13,746 nt of DNA, taken from Bacillota bacterium. GTDB taxonomy: Bacteria; Bacillota_A; Clostridia; Lachnospirales; Lachnospiraceae. The notes under the pieces are model-generated. The model was not told the origin of the DNA and did no database searches. It worked only from the letters and a program-made list of their open reading frames with translations. A program made the translations under genes and the position numbers. Position 1 is the stretch's first letter. Every line of letters starts with the position of its first letter. The stretch covers positions 1-13,746 of the forward strand of contig JAEZSL010000021.1 in the NCBI GenBank assembly GCA_023443925.1. The letters run 5' to 3'. Shown here piece after piece: positions 1 through 6,489 of this stretch.

Positions 1-914
1 TTCCTCCTTTTTTAAGCTATATTACGTTCAATCGACTTGGTTTGACGGCAAGAAGCTTAAAATCTATACTTGATACGCCGGAAGACTTTGAAATGCATAT
101 CATCGACAGTAATTCCAAAGATGATACCTGGGAATATCTAAAGTCATTAAAAGACAGCCGTATTAAGTCTGTTACCCGGCTGGTTATGAATTATGGGCCG
201 GTATTCGCGTTAAACTTAAATCTTTCAAAAAGGAAAGAGGATCAGTACTTCTTTTCGGTAGACAGCGATGTGGTGATAAAGACAAAAAACTGGCTTTCCC
301 TCTTCATGGATGTATTTAATACGTTTCCTGATGTTGGAATGCTGGGAGTTCAAAGACCGGCACCCTATTTTCCTATATACCCGCAGGTTATTCCAAGAAC
401 CAAAGACAATGTTACCTATCTGGAACTTAAGAACGGGTATGTAGATGTACTTCTGGATTTCGTACACGGTTGCTGTATGGGTATGAGCCCTGAATTAATT
501 AAAGAAATCGGTTATTGGAGTGAAGAAACCTGCTACGGCGATGCTGAGCTTTCACCAAGGATTATAAATTATACGAATTTCAAAGCGGGTTTTATGAGTG
601 ATCCTACTATGATCTCCCAGATCGTGATCGACATGACCCAGAGTATTACCTGTGAAGAATGCTCTGTAAGGGAATACTGTAAACTGGACAAGATTGGAAA
701 TACATGCTTCAATATTCATAGCAATTCTTATAAAAATACTCCTTTTGTTACAAAATTTAAATGGAAATACCTGGAGTTTTTTAAGGAGCTGGAGGAAGGA
801 AAGAGGACTGCTTATTGTGCTTCCGCCAGTGATCAGGCTTCGATCGATACACATGTCTATAACAAAGAATGGGCGTTAGAGAATTTGAATTATTATAAGG
901 AAAACAGCAACTAA
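1..914 (+). CDS. Family 2 glycosyltransferase, 5'-truncated by the window edge
   Basis: Probable GT-A fold glycosyltransferase that moves a sugar from a nucleotide donor, likely for a surface glycan or glycoprotein. A TTG at 42 could serve as a start, but the frame stays open to base 3 and encodes PPFLSYITFNRLGLT just before it. That is the usual first strand and helix of a GT2 domain, so the gene begins outside the window. Visible landmarks are the strand leading to IIDSNSKDDT, a DSD metal-binding motif at bases 261-269, and an acidic CYGDAE segment late in the domain. A four-cysteine cluster (C-x2-C-x5-C-x8-C, bases 651-707) follows the catalytic core; such clusters are not usual in GT2 enzymes and may bind metal. 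No membrane segments are seen, so the enzyme is probably cytoplasmic. The acceptor is unknown. A strong hairpin follows the stop codon, so it is not in the downstream operon. Confidence 0.85.
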   Translation, partial: PPFLSYITFNRLGLTARSLKSILDTPEDFEMHIIDSNSKDDTWEYLKSLKDSRIKSVTRLVMNYGPVFALNLNLSKRKEDQYFFSVDSDVVIKTKNWLSLFMDVFNTFPDVGMLGVQRPAPYFPIYPQVIPRTKDNVTYLELKNGYVDVLLDFVHGCCMGMSPELIKEIGYWSEETCYGDAELSPRIINYTNFKAGFMSDPTMISQIVIDMTQSITCEECSVREYCKLDKIGNTCFNIHSNSYKNTPFVTKFKWKYLEFFKELEEGKRTAYCASASDQASIDTHVYNKEWALENLNYYKENSN

Positions 915-961
915 GTAACGAGGTCAGCACCAAATAATATATATAATGTAAATTAAAAATT

Positions 962-1003
962 AAACCTGTTAATAAAATTCATGTATGTTTTATTAACAGG
1001 TTT
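962..1003 (+). terminator. Hairpin terminator after the glycosyltransferase gene
   Basis: A perfect 16-bp inverted repeat (962-977 with 988-1003) encloses a 10-base loop. The 3' arm ends in TTT and continues TTACTT, while the 5' arm is preceded by an A-rich run, so it could end transcription in both directions. It separates the upstream glycosyltransferase transcript from the riboswitch-controlled operon. Confidence 0.8.
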
Positions 1004-1071
1004 TACTTGTTGCCAGAAGGAATTAAACCTGAATATGGTTTACCTTTTAAAGCGGATTATTCATATAATAC

Positions 1072-1100
1072 TTGTAAAATTTTAGGTATTATGGTAGAAT
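1072..1100 (+). promoter_or_regulatory. Sigma-A-like promoter of the exopolysaccharide operon
   Basis: A -35-like TTGTAA (1072-1077) and a -10-like TAGAAT (1095-1100) are separated by exactly 17 bases. The predicted transcription start is about base 1107, roughly 25 bases before the riboswitch aptamer, which is the expected geometry for a riboswitch leader. Assigned by consensus match only. Confidence 0.55.
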
Positions 1101-1132
1101 AAGGAAATCACAACGTTATAATAATTAAATAT

Positions 1133-1223
1133 AACTTGGCAAACTTATTGAAAAATAAGGGCGCAAAGCTAGAGCCTGTTAAAAGATTATGATTATCTTT
1201 TTATGGTAGTTCAGTTGCAACTT
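1133..1223 (+). promoter_or_regulatory. Cyclic-di-GMP-I (GEMM-I) riboswitch aptamer
   Basis: Matches the conserved core of the cyclic-di-GMP-I riboswitch in order: GGCAAAC (1138-1144); stem CTTATT/AATAAG (1144-1149, 1154-1159) capped by a GAAA tetraloop; the signature GGCGCAAAGCTA (1160-1171); a second stem AAAAGAT/ATCTTTT (1181-1187, 1195-1201); TATGG (1202-1206), which resembles the 3' strand of an 11-nucleotide GAAA receptor; and a closing TGGTAG...CAGTTGC (1204-1218). By alignment to the known Vc2 aptamer, G1138 and C1218 would be the guanine-contacting bases. The first helix is short and weak (A/T pairs around 1133-1137 with 1219-1223). It sits between a promoter and an exopolysaccharide operon whose synthase carries a PilZ domain, which strongly supports the ligand assignment. 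The GTT between CCT and AAAAG in the receptor strand is a small departure from the common form. Confidence 0.88.
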
Positions 1224-1260
1224 GAGTAGAATTGATCTAATTCTCTTTGGTTGTTTTTTT
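1218..1260 (+). terminator. Riboswitch expression-platform terminator
   Basis: The strand CAACTTGAG-T-AGAATT (1218-1233) pairs with AATTCT-CTTTGGTTG (1239-1253) around a GATCT loop, with one bulge, one U-U mismatch and wobble pairs, then runs into seven T residues (1254-1260). Its 5' arm shares bases 1218-1223 with the last strand of the aptamer's closing helix. Ligand-stabilised aptamer and terminator are therefore predicted to exclude each other, so cyclic-di-GMP should allow read-through (an ON switch). The direction of control is inferred from base pairing and not measured. Confidence 0.8.
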
Positions 1261-1263
1261 ATC

Positions 1264-1303
1264 TCAGGAAAGGATACATGTCATGAAATAAATGTTTTCC
1301 TGA
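1264..1303 (+). repeat. Inverted repeat in the leader after the terminator
   Basis: TCAGGAAA (1264-1271) is the exact reverse complement of TTTCCTGA (1296-1303), with 24 bases between. No T-run follows, so it is not an intrinsic terminator. It could be an mRNA-stabilising 5' hairpin or an operator. The rest of 1261-1376 holds only the ribosome binding site for the next gene (about 1357-1366). Confidence 0.45.
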
Positions 1304-1376
1304 AAAGGTGATTTAAACGTATTAAATCAATAGATTTATCCATAAATATACTTCAGAGAAGGATGGAAAGAAAATT

Positions 1377-2696
1377 ATGGAGTTATATCAGAAATTGATT
1401 AACGGTGGAGAAAAGCTTGCGGTAGTGGGTCTTGGATACGTTGGTCTGCCAATCGCAGTTGCATTTGCTAAAAAAGTTAAAACCATTGGGTTTGATATTA
1501 ACAAGGCTAAAATACAACATTATCAAATGGGAGAAGACGTAACAAAAGAGGTTGGAGAGGAAGCTATAAAAAATACTACAATCGAATTTACCTGGGAGGA
1601 ACAAAAACTAAAAGAAGCTAAATTTATTATTGTGGCGGTGCCAACACCGGTCCATATTGATAAGAGACCTGATCTGTCACCTGTAACAGAAGCGTGTGTA
1701 ATGATTGGCCGTAATCTGACAAAGGAGTCTGTCGTAGTCTTCGAATCAACGGTGTATCCCGGGGTAACAGAAGAAATATGTGTGCCGATTTTAGAGCGTG
1801 AATCAGGATTAATATATGGAAAAGAGTTTAAAGTAGGTTATTCACCTGAACGAATTAATCCTGGTGATAAAGTCCATACGCTTAAAAATATAGTAAAAAT
1901 TGTAGCGGGAATGGATATTGAAACAAGAGAAACGCTGGCTAAGGTATATGAATTAATTATTGAAGCAGGTGTACATAGAGTTGGAAGTATTAGAGCGGCG
2001 GAAGCAGCCAAATTAGTAGAAAATGCCCAAAGGGATATAAATATTGCTTTTATGAATGAACTTTCTATGGTATTCGAAAAGATGGATATAAATACGAAAG
2101 AGGTCATAGAGGCAATGAATACAAAGTGGAATGCACTTAGATTCACGCCGGGTTTAGTCGGTGGACATTGTATCGGTATAGATCCTTATTATTTTATTTA
2201 TCAGGCTGAAATGCTTGGATATCACTCTCAGATCATATTGGCGGGAAGAAAAATTAATGACGATATGGGAGGGTATATCGGAGATATTATAGTAAAGAGA
2301 ATAATTAAGGCTCAAAAGCTTGTAAATAAAGCTAATATTTACATTATGGGTATCACCTTTAAAGAAAATTGCCCTGATATCAGAAATTCAAAGGTATTTG
2401 ATATTATATATAAATTAAATGAATATGGTGCTAAGGTTACGGTCGTTGATCCGCAGGCAGATTGTTCCGAGGTAAAAGCAGTTTATAATTTAGATATTGT
2501 GGATTTAAAAGACGTGAAAGAAGCAGATTGTATTGTATTTGCAGTTGCTCACAAAGAATTTGCCGAATTAACAAAAAATCAAATAAATAGGATGTTTCGA
2601 GCACTTCCGACACAGGAAAAAGTGATTATAGATATAAAAGGTATATTTGATAAAGCTGAAATGGAAGATATCGGTTACTCCTATTGGAGTTTGTAA
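1377..2696 (+). CDS. Nucleotide-sugar 6-dehydrogenase (UDP-GlcNAc/UDP-Glc dehydrogenase family)
   Basis: Cytoplasmic NAD-dependent enzyme of the UDP-glucose/GDP-mannose dehydrogenase family that oxidises C6 of a UDP-hexose to a uronic acid in two steps. The 439 residues show the whole family pattern: Rossmann motif GLGYVGLP (18-25), FESTVYPGVTEE for the substrate cap, GYSPERINPGDK, and the catalytic cysteine C265 in GGHCIGIDPYY. The C-terminal UDP-binding domain has GITFKENCPDIRNSK. The wording of these motifs is closer to the TviB/WbpO/WecC group, which oxidises UDP-N-acetylhexosamines, than to streptococcal HasB, so the product may be UDP-GlcNAcA, UDP-GalNAcA or UDP-ManNAcA; UDP-GlcA is not excluded. 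The ATG is preceded by AGAAGGATGG. It is the first gene of the riboswitch-controlled operon, where it probably feeds the PilZ-GT2 synthase. The stop is 14 bases before the next start codon. Confidence 0.93.
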   Translation: MELYQKLINGGEKLAVVGLGYVGLPIAVAFAKKVKTIGFDINKAKIQHYQMGEDVTKEVGEEAIKNTTIEFTWEEQKLKEAKFIIVAVPTPVHIDKRPDLSPVTEACVMIGRNLTKESVVVFESTVYPGVTEEICVPILERESGLIYGKEFKVGYSPERINPGDKVHTLKNIVKIVAGMDIETRETLAKVYELIIEAGVHRVGSIRAAEAAKLVENAQRDINIAFMNELSMVFEKMDINTKEVIEAMNTKWNALRFTPGLVGGHCIGIDPYYFIYQAEMLGYHSQIILAGRKINDDMGGYIGDIIVKRIIKAQKLVNKANIYIMGITFKENCPDIRNSKVFDIIYKLNEYGAKVTVVDPQADCSEVKAVYNLDIVDLKDVKEADCIVFAVAHKEFAELTKNQINRMFRALPTQEKVIIDIKGIFDKAEMEDIGYSYWSL

Positions 2697-2710
2697 GAAA
2701 AGAGGTGGAT

Positions 2711-5700
2711 ATGAAAGTTAGAAAATTAACAGGGTTTGAAAAAATCTTATTATTTATTTTATTTTGTATCATTATTGCAATTTCTGCATTTGCATATATC
2801 AAATATATAAAAGAGGATATTAAACCAGCCGCGCAAACTCAAAATGATGTAACAGACTCTATCAGCAAAGCAATGAGCCAATTGCAAACGGATGATTCCA
2901 GGGAAGCCGAAATAATAAAAGATGTTAAAACCTCTGAAAAAGTAGCTGCACTAACCTTTCAAGGGTTATCTGATGCTAAAACAAATAAAGAAGTTCTTGA
3001 GCTCTTAAAAACTTATAAAAGGAAAGCGAGTTTCTTTGTGCCGGGGATATTGGCTGCAGAAGATACTGAGTCTATAACTGCAATGTACGCAGAAGGCAAT
3101 CAGATAGAAAGTAATACATTAAAAGAAACGAAACACATGGAAAAGTATTCACCACTGGAATTAGTTGATGATTTCTGTAATACCAATCATATTATTCAGT
3201 CTATTGTAAATAGGAAACCTGAGGTTTTATTGTGTGATTCTACCGAGTATACGAAAGAGTTACTAAAAGCCGCTTATGCATCCGGAAATCAAAAGGTTAT
3301 TAAGAGTACCCACTATTTAAATTACCAAAGTTTTAGTAGTTATGAACAGGCTTTGGAATATATTAATAACCTGGAGAAAGGCAGTATTCTAACTTTTAAA
3401 ATGAATGGAGTACTGGATAACGCAGAATATGAATCTGCAGAAAGAGAATCCACTCCGGCCATCGATAAAGCCCCGGATCTTAATGAGATTAATTCCTCAA
3501 CGGAATCTTTGGCAGAGCCATCATTAACGGAACAGGAAAAAATACTTCTAGTAGTTGAATGGGTATTAAAAGCTCTTAATGATACCAACTACCAGACTGT
3601 ATTTGCAGATGATCTGAACAATTATTATGATGGGGATTATGATATAGAGTTTAATGATCTGAAAAGCAAAAATAATGGGGTTCTTGCAAATGTCTTAAAA
3701 AATGTAAAAACGAATAAAAATAAAGTAGCTCTTTCTTTCCGAGGTATTGATGATGAAATTAAGTTGACTGAAATACTGGATTTCCTGGAATTTAACCAAT
3801 TACAGGCGACTTTTTTCGTAACTGCGGATGAAATCATACATTACCCGGATAGAATAAAGATGATTTTAGATAAACAGCAAAGTATTGCGAATGGAGGTAT
3901 GACAGGTAAGGATCTGACTACCATGAAATTTGATGAAATCTGTTTGGAGATATATAAATGTGATAAGCTTTTAATGGAAAAATATTTTATAAACTGTAAT
4001 TTATTTATGCCTGCATATGGGAAATATAATGACCTGGTTCTGGAGGCGGCAGCGGCTTTTAAATATAATGTTGCAACTTACAGTAAGGTTCCGGTTTCAA
4101 ATGAAAAAGCGACTCTGGATGAAATTATGAATAAATACAAGGACGGTTACAGCAAAGGTGATATTATCTATTTTAATGCGAGTTATAAACAGATTTTAAA
4201 TGTAATTACACAAATATATGCATTTTACATTAAAGATAAATATAATGTATTTGATGTGGAAACTTTGATTAATAGTGTAGATGACGATCAAAAATATAAG
4301 GTTGAAAGTAAGATAAAAGACGAAAGTATAATAAAAGATGAAACTGAGATAAAGGCCGAAAGTAATATAAAGGCCCAAAGTAAAATAAAGATCGATAGTA
4401 AAATAAATACCGAAAGTAAAATAAATTCTGAAAGTAAAAAAAAGGCCGAAAGTAATATAAAGGTCGACAGTAAAATAAATGCCGAAAGTAAGAAAAAAGC
4501 TGAAAGCAAGATAAAAGCCGAAAGTAAAAAAGATGTCGAAAGTAAGAAAAAAGCCGAAAGTAAAATAAATACCAAAAGTAATAAAAAGGCTGAAAGTAAA
4601 ATAAATGCCGAAAGTAATATAAATGTGGAAACTAATAATAAAATTGAAAAAAATAATAAGACCGGGGCTTTTTATAACACAGGAACAACGCCTACCAAAG
4701 AAATAAGCTATAGCCGCCAGATGCCAAAATATCTAAGTTCTTCCGTTGTTAATTCGGCTTCCAAAACCGTAAAACGTACAAATCAATCAGAAAAGACAGG
4801 TTATTCAAAAAAGAAACTGGATGCCCTACGTAAAGAAAATAATAATAAAAAAGCAGCAGTTATTAATACGGTGCATACAACGGAACAAGCTCTCAGCTTT
4901 ACCTTCTATGGTGTTAGTAATAAGCCGGTTACAAAAGATGTATTAGAAAAGTTAGATTCAATAAATGCAAAAGGTACATTTTTCGTAACCCAGAAAGATT
5001 TAGTAACTAATGCAAAGGAAATAAAAAATATAGCAGACAAAGGACATGAAATCGGGATATGTTTGATAATGCCTGAGAAAGCAGATTATTATTCTGTTTG
5101 CAGGGATATTTTAACAATGCAGAGCCAAGTGAAAAAATTGTGCGGTAAAAAGCCAACCTTGGTAAGATATGCATATACCGTGGAGCTGTCGGATGAAATA
5201 CTGGAAGCAGTATCCAGTACAGGATGTAAGATTGTATGGCAGGATTTAGCACTTACCAGTTCCAGATTAGGAACAACTGCAACGATTGATGATGTAATCC
5301 GGTTTGCCTTTAATAGCGGTAATGTAACGGTAAAAAGAGGTTATATCATTTATATAAGATTGGATTACTACAAAGACACTGCCTTGGTGGGTAAGCTTAT
5401 ACTTAATATTGTAAAAGACAGAATTGCACCAATAACTTTTAACGACGGATATGTGAATAATGGTTCATCCTATGCTATAAAAACTTTGGGGAGCTTACTT
5501 TCCAGTAAAAAAGTATATACTTATCCCTTAACGGAGAAAGCCATTTTGCCGGCCGTGAAAGATGCTATTTATCCCGGACAGTTGTTAAAAATAAATCCGA
5601 CAGATCAATTTAATTATATGAAGGGGCATTATATTGGGAATCTTGATGTTAATACACCTTCAACTTTACCGGGATTTACACCGTCTGAAGTAGCACAGCT

Positions 5701-6445
5701 GGATCAGACAGGAAGATTTACTTATGACCGAGTTTTATTTTTAACCTTTGATGACTGGGGTTCTGACAAACCAATTACTCAAATACTGTACGTGTTAAAT
5801 AAATATAAGATAAAGGCAAATTTTTTTGTCAGGACCAGCTATGTGCAGGATAATCCTAATTTGCTGAGAGCAATTTCAGAGGCAGGGCATGATGTAGGCA
5901 GTCATACAGATAAACACCTTCCTTTTGCTAATTCCCGTACAGGTAATGTTTTTGATGTCAGTACGGAGTTTACGTCATTAACTTATGATGAAATTAGTCA
6001 AAGGAGAATTGATTTATTAACCTCTTATAATAAACTGCAAAGTATTATTGGCGATGTTGAAGTAAATGGAAGGCCTTCGTTAACAAAAATATTCAGACCT
6101 CCTACGCTGGCAATGAGTAAAGAGGGTATGGAGACCGTTTTTGATATGGGCTTTCAATATATTGTAAGCGGAGATTATAGCACCCATGATTATGATGAAA
6201 CCGATTCTGCGGTATTTGCAAATAATCTGATCAATGGTTTAAAGCGCAATGATGGTTCTATACTGCCGCTATATAACGGAAGTATACTGATTATGCATAT
6301 GTCTGATGACAGCTTTAACCCAACTCCTGCAGCCGATGTTACAGCACAGGGTTTAGATATAGCAATACCTAAATTATTGGCAGAGGGATACAGATTTGCA
6401 AGATTAAGTGATTATTTATCTGATAACAAAGCAGTTGATAAATAG
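2711..6445 (+). CDS. Membrane-anchored protein with four NodB deacetylase domains, three inactive
   Basis: A 1244-residue, predicted extracytoplasmic polysaccharide deacetylase. The ATG at 2711 is chosen because AGAGGTGG (2701-2708) lies just ahead; an upstream TTG at 2684 overlaps the previous gene and has no such site. One membrane anchor spans about 12-30. Four NodB-like units follow: A (from about 77, ALTFQG then ASFFV), B (from about 338, ALSFRG then ATFFV), C (from about 729, SFTFYG then GTFFV) and D (about 1008-1240, LTFDDWG then ANFFV). Only D keeps the catalytic set: D1014/D1015, metal-binding H1065-x3-H1069 in SHTDKH, RPP at 1129-1131, and late H1196. In A-C the Asp pair is replaced by QG, RG or YG and the His motif is absent. 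Between B and C lie 20 hexapeptide repeats (532-651). Likely role: deacetylating N-acetylhexosamines of the exported polymer with unit D, while A-C bind or guide it (inference). Confidence 0.88.
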   Translation: MKVRKLTGFEKILLFILFCIIIAISAFAYIKYIKEDIKPAAQTQNDVTDSISKAMSQLQTDDSREAEIIKDVKTSEKVAALTFQGLSDAKTNKEVLELLKTYKRKASFFVPGILAAEDTESITAMYAEGNQIESNTLKETKHMEKYSPLELVDDFCNTNHIIQSIVNRKPEVLLCDSTEYTKELLKAAYASGNQKVIKSTHYLNYQSFSSYEQALEYINNLEKGSILTFKMNGVLDNAEYESAERESTPAIDKAPDLNEINSSTESLAEPSLTEQEKILLVVEWVLKALNDTNYQTVFADDLNNYYDGDYDIEFNDLKSKNNGVLANVLKNVKTNKNKVALSFRGIDDEIKLTEILDFLEFNQLQATFFVTADEIIHYPDRIKMILDKQQSIANGGMTGKDLTTMKFDEICLEIYKCDKLLMEKYFINCNLFMPAYGKYNDLVLEAAAAFKYNVATYSKVPVSNEKATLDEIMNKYKDGYSKGDIIYFNASYKQILNVITQIYAFYIKDKYNVFDVETLINSVDDDQKYKVESKIKDESIIKDETEIKAESNIKAQSKIKIDSKINTESKINSESKKKAESNIKVDSKINAESKKKAESKIKAESKKDVESKKKAESKINTKSNKKAESKINAESNINVETNNKIEKNNKTGAFYNTGTTPTKEISYSRQMPKYLSSSVVNSASKTVKRTNQSEKTGYSKKKLDALRKENNNKKAAVINTVHTTEQALSFTFYGVSNKPVTKDVLEKLDSINAKGTFFVTQKDLVTNAKEIKNIADKGHEIGICLIMPEKADYYSVCRDILTMQSQVKKLCGKKPTLVRYAYTVELSDEILEAVSSTGCKIVWQDLALTSSRLGTTATIDDVIRFAFNSGNVTVKRGYIIYIRLDYYKDTALVGKLILNIVKDRIAPITFNDGYVNNGSSYAIKTLGSLLSSKKVYTYPLTEKAILPAVKDAIYPGQLLKINPTDQFNYMKGHYIGNLDVNTPSTLPGFTPSEVAQLDQTGRFTYDRVLFLTFDDWGSDKPITQILYVLNKYKIKANFFVRTSYVQDNPNLLRAISEAGHDVGSHTDKHLPFANSRTGNVFDVSTEFTSLTYDEISQRRIDLLTSYNKLQSIIGDVEVNGRPSLTKIFRPPTLAMSKEGMETVFDMGFQYIVSGDYSTHDYDETDSAVFANNLINGLKRNDGSILPLYNGSILIMHMSDDSFNPTPAADVTAQGLDIAIPKLLAEGYRFARLSDYLSDNKAVDK
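4304..4663 (+). repeat. Twenty in-frame 18-bp repeats coding for a hexapeptide array
   Basis: Exactly 20 units of 18 bp lie inside the NodB gene, coding for residues 532-651. The consensus is ESKIKA, with variants such as ESKKKA, ESKINA, DSKINT and, at the degenerate end, ETNNKI and EKNNKT. Position 1 is nearly always acidic, position 2 mostly serine, positions 3 and 5 mostly Lys or Asn. The array is highly charged, net basic, and free of Cys, Pro, Gly and aromatic residues. A six-residue period does not fit a canonical heptad coiled coil. It probably forms an extended or helical spacer between the domain pairs A-B and C-D. Near-identical units suggest growth by slippage and possible length variation among strains. 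Confidence 0.9.
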
Positions 6446-6489
6446 TTAAAAGGAGCTTTTTAATTTATCACATAAAGTAAAGGCGAAAT

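Noticed and set aside
1024..1042. Small inverted repeat TAAACC/GGTTTA after the first terminator
   Set aside because: Only 6 bp with no T-run; expected by chance in such AT-rich DNA.
2684..2710. TTG start extending the NodB protein by nine residues
   Set aside because: It overlaps the dehydrogenase gene and lacks a ribosome binding site, whereas the ATG at 2711 has AGAGGTGG just ahead.
4288..4575. Antisense open frame coding for a repetitive hydrophobic LLSAFI-like protein
   Set aside because: It is the reverse complement of the 18-bp repeats; no ribosome binding site, and the sense frame is clearly the real gene.
6446..6489. Strong Shine-Dalgarno-like AAAAGGAG with a small TTAAAAG/CTTTTTAA hairpin before the PilZ synthase gene
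   Set aside because: No ATG, GTG or TTG lies at workable distance after it, and the hairpin is short with a three-base loop; it is probably incidental in AT-rich spacer.
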